Source: Clostridia bacterium (GTDB lineage: Bacteria; Bacillota; Clostridia; Oscillospirales; Acutalibacteraceae). From it: DNA of 64,000 bases. Below are positions 36,034 to 44,799 of the stretch, one piece after another. Where the stretch lies: positions 1 to 64,000 of the forward strand of contig JAFTYU010000021.1 of NCBI GenBank assembly GCA_017461235.1, in the 5' to 3' direction. Within the stretch, counting starts at the first letter, position 1. Every line of letters starts with the position of its first letter. Both the position numbers and the translations under genes were made by a program. The notes beneath the pieces were generated by a model. That model searched no databases and had not been told where the DNA came from. It saw only the letters and a list, made by a program, of their open reading frames with translations.

Positions 36034-36066
36034 AAAAAATCCTCGTTCCGAAGAACGAGGATTTTT
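36034..36066 (-). terminator. Terminator of tRNA-Ala
   Basis: AAAAAATCCTCGTTC/GAACGAGGATTTTTT stem directly adjoining the CCA end on the minus strand. Confidence 0.88.
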
Positions 36067-36142
<76 letters not shown>

Positions 36143-36315
36143 GTATTGAGATATAAATTAATAGTTGAATTTGACGAAGCGACTGCATCACAACTTCATT
36201 TTTCTGTAAGAGTATAGCATTTAAAAGTTGTTTCGTCAAGGGAAAACCTGCATTTTTAAACAAAAATTTTGTTAACTTTTTGTTTATATTACTATGTAGT
36301 TTTTACTGTAAATTA

Positions 36316-36345
36316 TTTACAAATTTGTTTCAATTATGATATAAT
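36316..36345 (+). promoter_or_regulatory. Promoter of the lipase-like gene
   Basis: TTTACA (36316-36321), 18 bases, TATAAT (36340-36345); AAAGGA ribosome site downstream. Confidence 0.7.
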
Positions 36346-36387
36346 TACCTGTGTCTGAACTAAATCTTTTCTGAAAGGATTGTTTTT

Positions 36388-38256
36388 ATGAAAATCTCAA
36401 AAAAGTTGATTGCGTTGCTTCTCGTTGTTGTAATGCTTTCAAGCACTCTTTGCGCGAGTGTAAACGCTATTGACTGGGGCGGTCACACTCCTTATGTACC
36501 CGTAGATGATGATGTACTTCCCACCATTATCGTTCCCGGTTTGTTCCAGAGCGAAACCAAGTATTACGTTGACGGCAAAGAAGCTCTTAACGCAGACGGC
36601 GAACCCTATGCTATGCCCTTCTTTATGGACACTACTACTGAAATAGTAGGTGCAGCTGTTACTGAAGCGCTTGTACCCATCGCTGAACTTCTTATTAATC
36701 AGGAAGATAAAGATGCTATGGCTGCAAAAGCTGTTGCCAATGTACTTTGCGAAACCCTTATGGGCAAACAGAAGCTTGACGAAACCGGTCATTTCATCAA
36801 CGATATACGCGCTACTGAATACAATGATTCTTTCTATGATCTTTCCGATTATGACAAGGAAACTGTTCTTGACCATTTCCCGATGGAATACTACATCGAG
36901 CACGCAGGTGCAGATAAACTCTATGTTTTCTCTTACGCTTCACTTGACAATATGATCGACATAGCCAACAGACTTTATGACTACATTCAGTTTGTAAAAG
37001 AAGATTCCGGCTATGACAAGGTTAATATTGTTCCCATCAGCCAGGGCGGTTCCGTTGCAAATGCTCTTATGGAAATCTACAACGAAAAAGATCGTTCACT
37101 TGCTGAAGATATCAACAAAATGGTATTTGCAGTTCCTGCACTTAACGGCTCAACACTTGTTGGTGAAATTCTTGAGTTTGGTCTTATCGACGAAGACAAC
37201 GAGCTTTACTGTGAAATGCTCCCTGCTCTTTTAGGCGAAGATAATATGTTAAGCTATGTAATAAACATCGTATTACGTATTATGCCCAATGCTGATTTAC
37301 ACACCATTCTTGATGTTGTTTTTGATACATTCATCAGCGAGTATGCAGGTTATTCAACTTCTCTCTGGGGTCTTTGTCCCACAGAAAACTATCCCGGCGC
37401 CCGTGAAAAATATCTTATGGCTGAAGGTATGGAGCAGATCAGAGAGCAGACAGATTGGTTCTATCAATCACAGCTCAATTCCGACGCCAATATTCTTAAG
37501 GCTGTAGAAGACGGCGTTCAGGTTTATGATATCGTTGACTACAACAAACCCCTTGTTCACATTGTTGATTCTTGGGATATTCCCGCAGACGGCATTATTC
37601 AGGTTGACTCAACTTCAATGGGTGCTTATGCGGCAGGTAACGATGTTGAACTCCCTGCGGACTATGTTCCTACACACTCTAACTGCACAGATCCCGAAAA
37701 CCACAATCATAAAGACCCCAACAATCTTATTGATCCCTGTACAGGACTTCTTCCCGAAACAACCTTCTACTTCGTTGACCAGTCCCATGAAAGCTCTGCT
37801 TCCAACGACGTGTTTATGAAACTTGCTTCCGCAATCCTTATGGACTCTAACTTCACAAGTGTTCATTCTTATCCTGACGTATTCCCTCAATTCAATACAG
37901 GCAGAAATACAAAGGGCATTGCAAAGGATGCTGAAGAATACAGAAGCTTCGACACAAGCATTCTTAACGATGAAGACAAGCTTGAACTTGAAGAAGCCAT
38001 CGTTCAGGTTGAAATGATGCTGGATAACACAATTGTTGACACCAGAGAAGTTGAAGCTGCCAAAGTAAGATTCAACGCAATCAAAGACAGAGTTGACTGG
38101 ATTGCAGAAAACAACGGCGACTATGACGCTCCGCTCCCCGAAAAAGAAAATACCGCATATCTCGATTTCAGTTATCTTCTTAAAGATATTTTTGAAATTC
38201 TCGGCGATATTCTCTTTAAATACTTCGGCGGCGCAGGCTTCAGTGAAATCTTATAA
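36388..38256 (+). CDS. Secreted alpha/beta-hydrolase (lipase-like)
   Basis: A 622-residue exported protein with signal peptide residues 1-28 (SSTLCASVNA). TIIVPGLFQSETKYY near residue 48 is the oxyanion-hole-type entry strand, and NIVPISQGGSVANALMEI near residue 218 carries the nucleophile elbow (S in ISQGGS, lacking the first Gly of GxSxG). Candidates for the acid and His lie in HIVDSWD and DQSHESS. A charged helical segment (about residues 525-570) precedes a short hydrophobic C-terminus (YLLKDIFEILGDILF). The substrate is unknown, possibly lipid or a peptide ester. Monocistronic, closed by the terminator at 38271. Confidence 0.78.
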   Translation: MKISKKLIALLLVVVMLSSTLCASVNAIDWGGHTPYVPVDDDVLPTIIVPGLFQSETKYYVDGKEALNADGEPYAMPFFMDTTTEIVGAAVTEALVPIAELLINQEDKDAMAAKAVANVLCETLMGKQKLDETGHFINDIRATEYNDSFYDLSDYDKETVLDHFPMEYYIEHAGADKLYVFSYASLDNMIDIANRLYDYIQFVKEDSGYDKVNIVPISQGGSVANALMEIYNEKDRSLAEDINKMVFAVPALNGSTLVGEILEFGLIDEDNELYCEMLPALLGEDNMLSYVINIVLRIMPNADLHTILDVVFDTFISEYAGYSTSLWGLCPTENYPGAREKYLMAEGMEQIREQTDWFYQSQLNSDANILKAVEDGVQVYDIVDYNKPLVHIVDSWDIPADGIIQVDSTSMGAYAAGNDVELPADYVPTHSNCTDPENHNHKDPNNLIDPCTGLLPETTFYFVDQSHESSASNDVFMKLASAILMDSNFTSVHSYPDVFPQFNTGRNTKGIAKDAEEYRSFDTSILNDEDKLELEEAIVQVEMMLDNTIVDTREVEAAKVRFNAIKDRVDWIAENNGDYDAPLPEKENTAYLDFSYLLKDIFEILGDILFKYFGGAGFSEIL

Positions 38257-38270
38257 TAAGTTTAAAGCAT

Positions 38271-38305
38271 AAAAAATCGGAGTTCTTAATGAACTCCGAT
38301 TTTTA
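38271..38305. terminator. Bidirectional terminator between convergent genes
   Basis: 15-bp stem AAAAAATCGGAGTTC/GAACTCCGATTTTTA serves the lipase-like gene and the GDPD gene. Confidence 0.88.
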
Positions 38306-38313
38306 TTTTTTAT

Positions 38314-39081
38314 TTATTTTTCAATAAGCATCATATTAACAAGACCGGGGTTATCGGTTATGATTCCGTCAACACCTGCTTGAATAAGCTTCTTAACGGT
38401 CTCAGGCTTATTGACAGTCCAGGGATTGACCTGTAAACCGGCTTCATGGGCCTTTTTGACGTAACGCTTTGTTGCATAAGCATAGTATGGATGTAATGCA
38501 TCCGCACCAATTTCATGTGCAAAACTGATAGGTTTCAAAGATATTTTGAAGCCTGTTGTTTTATCAGGACTGTAAAGAATACCCGTTTTGCAGTTTTTAT
38601 CGATTTTTTTACAAACCACAAGTATCGCAGGATCAAAACTTGATATAAGAAGCTTATCAAACAACCCGTGATTTTTAACTGCATCAATCGTCTTCTGAGC
38701 AAGCTCCGTTCCGGCTTCGCCGTAACGTTCGCTCTTAAGCTCAATATCGAGAACCTTCATATTCTCGCCCATTTTTTTGCTCAATTCCAAAAACTCGTCA
38801 AGGGTGGGTATCTTAACACCTTCAAATTCATCACCCTTGTATTTACCGAAATCGTATGAACGGAGCTGTTCCAAAGTCATATCTTTAATGGCTCCCTGTC
38901 CGTTCGAGGTTTCGTCAATGGTAAAGTTATGGCACACAACGGGTATCCCGTCTTTTGTAAGATGGATATCTGTTTCGAACCCGTCGCAACCTATTTCCAT
39001 AGATTTCTGAAAAGCCACAATTGTGTTCTGCGGTGCTACAAGGTTAGCACCCCTGTGAGATATTACGTTACACGTTGCCAT
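38314..39081 (-). CDS. Glycerophosphodiester phosphodiesterase
   Basis: A 255-residue cytoplasmic GDPD that hydrolyses glycerophosphodiesters to glycerol-3-phosphate and an alcohol. SHRGANLVAPQNTIVAF (residues 8-24) has the catalytic His/Arg, GFETDIHLTKDGIPVVCHNF has the metal-binding Glu/Asp and second His, and DIELKSERYG follows. The C-terminal PWTVNKPETVKKLIQAGVDG is also characteristic. GAGGCGG lies before the ATG. It follows a metallophosphoesterase on the same strand with a 30-base gap, suggesting a small phosphodiester-scavenging unit. Confidence 0.93.
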   Translation of the reverse strand: MATCNVISHRGANLVAPQNTIVAFQKSMEIGCDGFETDIHLTKDGIPVVCHNFTIDETSNGQGAIKDMTLEQLRSYDFGKYKGDEFEGVKIPTLDEFLELSKKMGENMKVLDIELKSERYGEAGTELAQKTIDAVKNHGLFDKLLISSFDPAILVVCKKIDKNCKTGILYSPDKTTGFKISLKPISFAHEIGADALHPYYAYATKRYVKKAHEAGLQVNPWTVNKPETVKKLIQAGVDGIITDNPGLVNMMLIEK

Positions 39082-39111
39082 AAAACCGCCTCATTTTCCT
39101 AAAAATAAACC

Positions 39112-40218
39112 TCAGCCGATACCTGCACCGACAGTAATAATACCGCCTAAGGTACCTGCAATAAGCGCAATTTTTTTCTTAACCATATCATCAGCATCCC
39201 AGATGTAACAAAGGTCATTCCACAGCGACTTGCCCACAATGTCGTTATATGTAAGGCAGAACGTCTCGTAATTGCCTGTTGCTTCATCGATATCAAAAAC
39301 ACGCACGCCACGGGTTCTGTTGCCGTAACAACGGAAGGATGCACAAGATGTCTGAACAAAGTCTATACCGTCAACAACACCTGTAAAGCAATTCTGATGA
39401 TCGTGACCAAAAACGACTGCCTTAATGTCACCACATTCCTTCATTGCTTCCATCTGACCTGTTTTCTGACTGACAGCTGAAACATATTCACCCAAAACGC
39501 CTTTGCATTCAGGCTTTAACTTGAAGTATTTGTTGTCGGGTCCTTTCACTGCCCCTGCTTCTTCGGGGGAACATTCTTCTATAAGCTCCATTGTTTCAAG
39601 CATAGGTATATGCTGGAACATAAGCGAAGGAACGGGAACACCGCCGTTCTTCTCTTTTAGAGCGGCACTTGTTTTTCTGTACCACTCGACAGCTTCCGGT
39701 TTTACATACTCGAAGCATTTATCCTGCTCTTTATCATGCCACGCAGAGTCAAGCATCCATATATTAAACTTAATCTGCTTTCCGTCTTCAGAATATATCG
39801 GAATATTATATGTGTCACAGTCGCCGCTCTCTGTACCGTCAAGTCCAACATTGCAGCTGTACCGTCTGTAAAATTCCGCCTGTTCATCCTTTGTCATTCG
39901 GTTACGGTCATCGTGGTTGCCGTAAATCATTGCAAACGGAATTTTTCGTTCTTCTATAGGTGATACGAGCTTATCTATAGCAACACCCATTGCCTTCATT
40001 TCACTGGGTTTGTCTTTTACGAAAAGCGGTGTCCACAACTCGCAATCGTTAAGGTGATTGCCTAAAATATTATCGCCCGTAAGGACAATCAAATCGGGTT
40101 TCACATCGTCATATGCTTTGTTGAGCATACGCATCATTGTGTGGCGCACATGCTGAAGGTCCTGTGCATCACTGACCTGCAAAATCCTGAATTTGCCGTT
40201 TTTGAATTTTAATTGCAT
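39112..40218 (-). CDS. Metallophosphoesterase with hydrophobic C-terminal tail
   Basis: A 368-residue calcineurin-like phosphoesterase: QVSDAQDLQHVRH, LTGDNILGNH, IYGNHDDRNR, FQHIPMLETM and VFGHDHQNCF in order. There is no signal peptide. The last 24 residues (VKKKIALIAGTLGG, then a Gly-rich hydrophobic end) are outside the domain and could be a tail anchor. AGGTGAT precedes the ATG. It is located between mgtE (9-base gap) and GDPD, so the three may be one operon. The substrate is not readable. Confidence 0.85.
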   Translation of the reverse strand: MQLKFKNGKFRILQVSDAQDLQHVRHTMMRMLNKAYDDVKPDLIVLTGDNILGNHLNDCELWTPLFVKDKPSEMKAMGVAIDKLVSPIEERKIPFAMIYGNHDDRNRMTKDEQAEFYRRYSCNVGLDGTESGDCDTYNIPIYSEDGKQIKFNIWMLDSAWHDKEQDKCFEYVKPEAVEWYRKTSAALKEKNGGVPVPSLMFQHIPMLETMELIEECSPEEAGAVKGPDNKYFKLKPECKGVLGEYVSAVSQKTGQMEAMKECGDIKAVVFGHDHQNCFTGVVDGIDFVQTSCASFRCYGNRTRGVRVFDIDEATGNYETFCLTYNDIVGKSLWNDLCYIWDADDMVKKKIALIAGTLGGIITVGAGIG

Positions 40219-40227
40219 TTATATCAC

Positions 40228-41586
40228 CTATCCTAATGCAGGAATCATAGATTGTGCCACACCGAAATAAACAAGAAGTGACACGGCATCAACTATGGTT
40301 GTAATAAAAGGGCTCGCCATAACTGCAGGGTCAAGCTTTAATATCTTTGCAACTATAGGTAAAACACATCCTATAATTTTAGCACATATAACCGTCGCAC
40401 AAAGCGTAAGAGCGACTACGAGCGCAACAAGTTGGTCAACACCGTCAGTATGAAGAAGCATACGGTCAATTAACATCATCTTTGCGAAACAGGCTATCGC
40501 AAGGGATACACCGCAAAGGATTGAAACACGCACTTCTTTCCACATCACCTTAAGAACGTCCTTTGCTTCCACTTCCCCCAAAGAAAGTCCACGGATAACC
40601 GTAACAGAAGCCTGACTACCCGAGTTACCGCCGGTTCCCATAAGCATCGGAATATATGCTGTAAGAATAACAACCTTTGAGAGTGCGTCTTCAAAGGATG
40701 AAATTATAATGCCCGTAAATGTTGCAGAAAGCATAAGCAATAAAAGCCATGGAATACGAACCTTCCACAAATCCCATACCGATGTTTTAAGGTACGGTTT
40801 GTCATTAGGGGCAATAGCTGCCATTTTCTGGAAGTCCTCTTCTGCTTCCTCCTGAATAACGTCAATAGCATCGTCAACGGTTACGATACCGACAATGCAT
40901 TGCTCTTTATCAAGTACAGGTATGGTAAGAACATCATACTTGTTAAACAGCTGTGCAACCTCTTCTTTATCGGTACCCGTTGTTACAGTTATGGGGTTAT
41001 CGTCCATAACGTCGGTAATCAGTTCATCGTCATCACAAGTGAGAAGATCCATAGCACTGACTGTACCGAGAAGCTTGTGCTTTTCTATAACATAACAGGT
41101 GTTAACCGTTACGGAATATTCACCTTTTGATTTGATTTTTTTGAGCGCATCACCAATAGTCATAGCAGGATGAAGACTGATGTACTCAATTGTCATAAGA
41201 CTGCCTGCAGTATCCTCGGGATAATTGAGAATAATATTTATGGCATTGCGTTTGTCACCTGCTGCAAGGAGCATTTTTTCAACCACATTGGCAGGCATTT
41301 CTTCGATAATATCAACCGTATCATCTATGAACATATCGTCCATAATATTTTTTAATTCGCTGTCTGTAAATGCTTCCACAAGCACCTGATCCTGCTCCGC
41401 ATCAAGATATGTGAAAACCATTGCCGCACTCTCTTTAGGAATAAGTCTGAAAAGTAAAACCATCTGCTTTTCTTCAAATTCCGGAAGCAAGTTAGCAATA
41501 TCGACAGGGTTCATTGTGTCAAATATGCTTTTGATTGCTTTATATTGTTTTTCTTCCAAAAGCCTTTCAAAAACTTCTCTTGTCAT
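40228..41586 (-). CDS. mgtE: Magnesium transporter MgtE
   Basis: A 452-residue Mg2+ channel/transporter. The N-terminal superhelical domain (residues 1-125, with NLLPEFEEKQMVLLFRL) is followed by two CBS domains (about 125-250, ending VDDAIDVIQEEAEEDFQKMA) and five membrane helices with the pore signature MGTGGNSGSQASVTVIRG. CBS/N domains sense cytoplasmic Mg2+. Start ATG 41586 follows AAAGGAGGA; the frame extends upstream to 41628 without a ribosome site. It is preceded by a leader ORF and attenuator-like hairpin, implying regulated expression. Confidence 0.95.
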   Translation of the reverse strand: MTREVFERLLEEKQYKAIKSIFDTMNPVDIANLLPEFEEKQMVLLFRLIPKESAAMVFTYLDAEQDQVLVEAFTDSELKNIMDDMFIDDTVDIIEEMPANVVEKMLLAAGDKRNAINIILNYPEDTAGSLMTIEYISLHPAMTIGDALKKIKSKGEYSVTVNTCYVIEKHKLLGTVSAMDLLTCDDDELITDVMDDNPITVTTGTDKEEVAQLFNKYDVLTIPVLDKEQCIVGIVTVDDAIDVIQEEAEEDFQKMAAIAPNDKPYLKTSVWDLWKVRIPWLLLLMLSATFTGIIISSFEDALSKVVILTAYIPMLMGTGGNSGSQASVTVIRGLSLGEVEAKDVLKVMWKEVRVSILCGVSLAIACFAKMMLIDRMLLHTDGVDQLVALVVALTLCATVICAKIIGCVLPIVAKILKLDPAVMASPFITTIVDAVSLLVYFGVAQSMIPALG

Positions 41587-41670
41587 TTTCCGTTCCTCCT
41601 TTGTTTTTGCGACGCAACCGGGAAACACGCGTCACTTTTACGCAGAATCAGGTAACGGGGGAATGCAAAT

Positions 41671-41701
41671 AAAAAACCGAATCTTAAGCAAAGACTTAAG
41701 A
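41671..41701 (-). terminator. Putative attenuator between leader ORF and mgtE
   Basis: On the minus strand TCTTAAG-TCTTTG-CTTAAGA is followed by TTCGGTTTTTT (T-run 41671-41676). It lies about 60 bases after the leader stop codon and 85 before the mgtE start. An intrinsic terminator here would stop transcripts before mgtE unless antiterminated. Confidence 0.55.
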
Positions 41702-41760
41702 CCCAGCGATAATCACGTTAACACACTTATACCGTAATACAAAGTATGTTGTTGAAAAAC

Positions 41761-41862
41761 TTATTCAACGTCTGTGTAACAGTACTGTTCACACAGATCG
41801 TTCATATCGCCGTTTTTATAAAAGATGCTACTTCGCCCATGTCCGCTACTGCCTGAATCCAT
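41761..41862 (-). CDS. 33-residue mgtE leader peptide (candidate)
   Basis: ATG at 41862, 6 bases after AAGGAGTGTG-type ribosome site; reading MDSGSSGHGRSSIFYKNGDM then NDLCEQYCYTDVE and TAA at 41761-41763. It is followed by the attenuator-like hairpin and mgtE. The Ser/Gly-rich start and acidic, Cys/Tyr-rich end do not resemble a membrane or metabolic protein. I do not recognise a named family. A regulatory leader role is inferred from position, promoter and hairpins. Confidence 0.6.
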   Translation of the reverse strand: MDSGSSGHGRSSIFYKNGDMNDLCEQYCYTDVE

Positions 41863-41890
41863 CGTACTGTCACACTCCTTATTATAAAAA

Positions 41891-41927
41891 TTAAAATGCG
41901 GGTTATTACTCAAAACCCACATTTTAA
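41891..41927 (-). promoter_or_regulatory. 5'-leader hairpin just after the mgtE promoter
   Basis: TTAAAATGTGGGTT/AACCCGCATTTTAA forms a 14-bp stem (one mismatch) with a 9-base loop between the promoter -10 and the leader-peptide ribosome site. It may stabilise RNA or control access. Confidence 0.6.
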
Positions 41928-41954
41928 TATACCGCAACTTAAAGTCTTTGTCAA
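41926..41954 (-). promoter_or_regulatory. Promoter of the leader-mgtE transcript
   Basis: Consensus TTGACA (41949-41954), 17-base spacer, TATATT (41926-41931) on the minus strand. Confidence 0.78.
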
Positions 41955-41986
41955 GGAAATATAGGAGTAAAAGGAACAAAAAATAA

Positions 41987-42006
41987 AGGGAGTCTTACGA
42001 CTCCCT
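41987..42006. terminator. Terminator of the secreted protein at 42018
   Basis: AGGGAGTC/GACTCCCT stem with TTTATTTTTTG on the minus strand, 12 bases after the stop codon. Confidence 0.75.
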
Positions 42007-42017
42007 GAAATTTGTTA

Positions 42018-42575
42018 TTAGCCTATAAGTGCACCGATAAGCATCATAATCCATTCCCAGAATGCGAGAAGACCATTGTACTGGGCAGTTCTTCTCTGAC
42101 CGCAAACTTTACATACATTATCTGCTTTTTTTGCATCTTCGCCAAGTGTAGTGTGAGCACCTTTTTCAGCCTGACCATCGCATTCTGCGCAATCACGCCA
42201 GTGGTCTGTGCCGCTGTACTTGTAATCGCCGATAGGATTGTGGTCAACAACAAGAAGTGCTTCGTTTGAATAAGCGTAACCGCCTACCGCGTTAGCAGCA
42301 AAATATCTGATGGAAGCGCCGTTTTCTTCTTTATCGAGCGGCTCGCCGTCGTAAGGAATCCAATCGCCGCCTTCATATTTAATCTCCCAACCCTGGGCAT
42401 AAACATTACCTGTAATTTCGGGAGCATCAATATTGATAGTCTTACCGGGACAGATTCTTACCTTTACGGGAATCTCGGTATCAATCGTAGGAATAGCCGC
42501 TGCAGAAGCGAAACAAGCAAATACGCCGAAAAGAAGGCATACGCTTAAAATTACGGATAAAACTTTCTTAGTCAT
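42018..42575 (-). CDS. Small secreted protein with zinc-ribbon-like cysteines and C-terminal hydrophobic tail
   Basis: 185 residues. The signal peptide is residues 1-28 (KVLSVILSVCLLFGVFACF...ASAAA). The middle (residues 30-115) looks like a beta-sandwich. Paired cysteines (DCAECDG and NVCKVCGQRR) resemble a short knuckle seen in many clostridial surface proteins. It ends in AFWEWIMMLIGALIG, a hydrophobic tail with no positive stop-transfer residues. Start ATG 42575 with AAAGGATG upstream. Function is unknown. Confidence 0.7.
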   Translation of the reverse strand: MTKKVLSVILSVCLLFGVFACFASAAAIPTIDTEIPVKVRICPGKTINIDAPEITGNVYAQGWEIKYEGGDWIPYDGEPLDKEENGASIRYFAANAVGGYAYSNEALLVVDHNPIGDYKYSGTDHWRDCAECDGQAEKGAHTTLGEDAKKADNVCKVCGQRRTAQYNGLLAFWEWIMMLIGALIG

Positions 42576-42719
42576 ATCTAAAAGCATCCTTTCAATACTA
42601 CATTTTTTTATATTTTAACATCTATATACAAAAAATGCAAGTATTTTGTTTAATTTATAAAAATTAAATGTTTGTTTCACACAAAATAAGAACTATTCAA
42701 TCCTGACTCTGATTGAATC

Positions 42720-42951
42720 GGCGCGTGCAATACTTCTCTTGATTTTAGGTTTAGTGTGCGTGGGTTTGGTGATTTACGAACCCCGAAGCGTACAATGGTA
42801 CGCGAGTTGTGGGTGAGTAAATCGACAAAGGCGCGTGCAATACCCCTTTTGATTTAAGTCTTAGTGTGCGTGGATTTGGTGATTTACGAACCCCGAAGCG
42901 TACAATGGTACGCGAGTTGTGGGTGAGTAAATCGACAAAGGCGCGTGCAAT
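42720..42951. repeat. Two-and-a-bit tandem copies of a 110-bp structured repeat
   Basis: GGCGCGTGCAAT recurs at 42720, 42830 and 42940 with an exact period of 110. Each full copy contains GATTTAC-GAA-CCC and GGG-TGA-GTAAATC arms enclosing a GCGTAC-AATG-GTACGC hairpin. Copies differ at only a handful of positions near the start. The core matches the element at 8223-8250. The open frame that crosses it is judged non-coding. No other gene is visible between 42576 and 42957. Confidence 0.85.
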
Positions 42952-42956
42952 AAGGC

Positions 42957-43928
42957 TTAAATCCACCAGGCATCTGTCAGACCTTCTTTTATTATGCATT
43001 TTTTAAGAAGGGCAACAGCTTTTTCAAGACCTTCGTTCTGACTCATAAGAGAATCTTCATGTTCAATAGAAACGGCGTAATCATAGCCGACCATACGAAG
43101 ATTACTGATGACATCGCGCCAGTAAGTTTCACCGTTACCGAAACCAACGGAACGGAAAATCCATGAACGGTTAATTTCATCAGCGTAAGATTTTGTGTCA
43201 AGAACACCGTTCACACCTGTATTAAGAGCATCAATTTTTGTATCTTTGGCGTGGAAGTGGAAAATGGCACCTTCTTTGCCCAAAGCACGTATTACGGCTA
43301 TGGGGTCCATACCCTGCCAGATCAAATGTGACAAGTCAAGGTTTGCGCCGATTTCCTTACCGACTGCGGCACGAAGCTTCAAAAGGCTTTCAGTATTGTA
43401 AACACAAAAGCCGGGATGAAGCTCAAGTGCGATTTTATCAACACCGTGAGCGGTACTGAATTCAACAAATTCTTTCCAATAAGGAATCAAAACCTCATTC
43501 CACTGATATTCAAGAATTTCTCCGAAATCATTGGGCCAGGGACATGTAACCCAGTTGGGATACCTTGAGTTTTCACAGTCGCCGGGACAACCGGAGAAGG
43601 TATTAATCTGATGAACGCCCAATTTCTCCGCAAGAAGAACTGCTTTTCGCATATCTTCATCATAGCTCTTTGCAATTTCCTTGTTGGGGTGCACGGGGTT
43701 GCCGTGACAGCTCAGGGCACTGATTTCCACATTATATTTTTTGAGAAGCGCCTTAAAATCTTCAAGAGCTTTTTCATCGTTAAGTAATACATCGGGATCA
43801 GCATGAGCTTTGCCGGGGAAGCCGCCGCAACCGATTTCAACCATTTCAAGACCGAGAGAAGAGAAATATTTTAACGCTTCTTCCAAAGAAACGGTACCAA
43901 GCAAGTTTGTTAATACACCAAGTTTCAT
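42957..43928 (-). CDS. Sugar phosphate isomerase/epimerase (xylose isomerase-like)
   Basis: A 323-residue TIM barrel starting MKLGVLTNLLGTVSLEEALK. Metal ligands are in ALELHPGFCVYN, NLDLSHLIWQG, FHFHAKDTKID and SIEHEDSLMS. AGAGGTAG precedes the ATG. It is the third gene of a minus-strand unit with another isomerase (10-base gap) and a Gfo/Idh dehydrogenase, a combination typical of catabolism of inositols or rare sugars. The exact substrate is unknown. Confidence 0.88.
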   Translation of the reverse strand: MKLGVLTNLLGTVSLEEALKYFSSLGLEMVEIGCGGFPGKAHADPDVLLNDEKALEDFKALLKKYNVEISALSCHGNPVHPNKEIAKSYDEDMRKAVLLAEKLGVHQINTFSGCPGDCENSRYPNWVTCPWPNDFGEILEYQWNEVLIPYWKEFVEFSTAHGVDKIALELHPGFCVYNTESLLKLRAAVGKEIGANLDLSHLIWQGMDPIAVIRALGKEGAIFHFHAKDTKIDALNTGVNGVLDTKSYADEINRSWIFRSVGFGNGETYWRDVISNLRMVGYDYAVSIEHEDSLMSQNEGLEKAVALLKKCIIKEGLTDAWWI

Positions 43929-43938
43929 AATCTACCTC

Positions 43939-44667
43939 TTATTTAAAGTTTTCTTCAAGCCATTTGTAGCTTCTTGTTATGTCTTCAAGTCCTGTGGGTA
44001 CAGGATCATCGTTTTCAAGAATAACCCAATCAAGACCGATAGCATTAACACCTTCAACAACTTTAGAAAGGTCATTTTCGCCTTCACCGAGTGCGGTGGG
44101 TTTTCTGCCTACACCGTCTTTGATATGAATAAGAACAATTTTTTCTTTGTTCTCTTTAAGATATTCTACGTTATCAACACCTGCACAGAAGCTCCAATAT
44201 GTATCAACCTCAAGCTTACAACCATCTTCAGAAATAATATCCATGGCATTTTTGCCATCTTTGATATCTGTAAACTCTTCTGTATGATTATGATAATATG
44301 TGTCCATTCCGTTCTCACGGGCAACAACACCTGCCGCACCAAGAACAGAGCCTGTGTTTTTAGCTTCTTCATAAGTGTTGTGCGGTGCTCCGCCTACACC
44401 TATGTATTTTGCACCGAGTGCTTTTGCGAAGGCTATTGTTTCATCAAGCTTTTCAGGTTCAAAATCGTCAAGCCCCATATGAGAGCCTACGATTTCAAGT
44501 CCTAATTCTTCGCATCTTTTACGAAGAACGTCTGCATCAAGGTCAAAATAACCTGCGAACTCAACGCCGTCAAAGCCGATTTCTTTAACCTTGCCGAGAA
44601 TCTCAAGCATATCGTCACCATTCTTAATATGGTCACGAACGGAATATAACTGTACTGCAAATTTCAT
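43939..44667 (-). CDS. Sugar phosphate isomerase/epimerase (hydroxypyruvate-isomerase-like)
   Basis: A 242-residue TIM barrel with GFDGVEFAGYF, YHNHTEEFTD, LEVDTYWSFCAGVD, VLIHIKDGVG and WVILENDDPVPTG, the usual catalytic and metal positions. AAGGAG precedes the ATG. It is in the middle of the isomerase-isomerase-dehydrogenase unit. Similar proteins are often annotated as 3-dehydrogenated-sugar isomerases or lyases, so a 3-keto-glycoside route together with the Gfo/Idh protein is a plausible but unproven reading. Confidence 0.87.
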   Translation of the reverse strand: MKFAVQLYSVRDHIKNGDDMLEILGKVKEIGFDGVEFAGYFDLDADVLRKRCEELGLEIVGSHMGLDDFEPEKLDETIAFAKALGAKYIGVGGAPHNTYEEAKNTGSVLGAAGVVARENGMDTYYHNHTEEFTDIKDGKNAMDIISEDGCKLEVDTYWSFCAGVDNVEYLKENKEKIVLIHIKDGVGRKPTALGEGENDLSKVVEGVNAIGLDWVILENDDPVPTGLEDITRSYKWLEENFK

Positions 44668-44799
44668 TTGTTTTTCTCCTTGGGATTAGTATAAATAATA
44701 AGAATCTTATTTCAGATAAAATTTGTTCAGAGTGCAATTTTGTGTAATGGTGCTGCATGAAGATACTGCCCCAAACACAAAACTGTGCTATGGGCGAAT

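Noticed and set aside
41587..41760. M-box (Mg2+) riboswitch upstream of mgtE
   Set aside because: The conserved M-box blocks could not be found by eye on the minus strand; only a leader ORF and simple hairpins are visible.
42751..42999. 82-residue minus-strand frame across the 110-bp repeats
   Set aside because: It simply reads the tandem repeat, has no ribosome site and is explained by the repeat period.
43810..44505. 231-residue frame antisense to the sugar isomerases
   Set aside because: It is fully antisense to two well-supported enzymes and has no recognisable domain or ribosome site.
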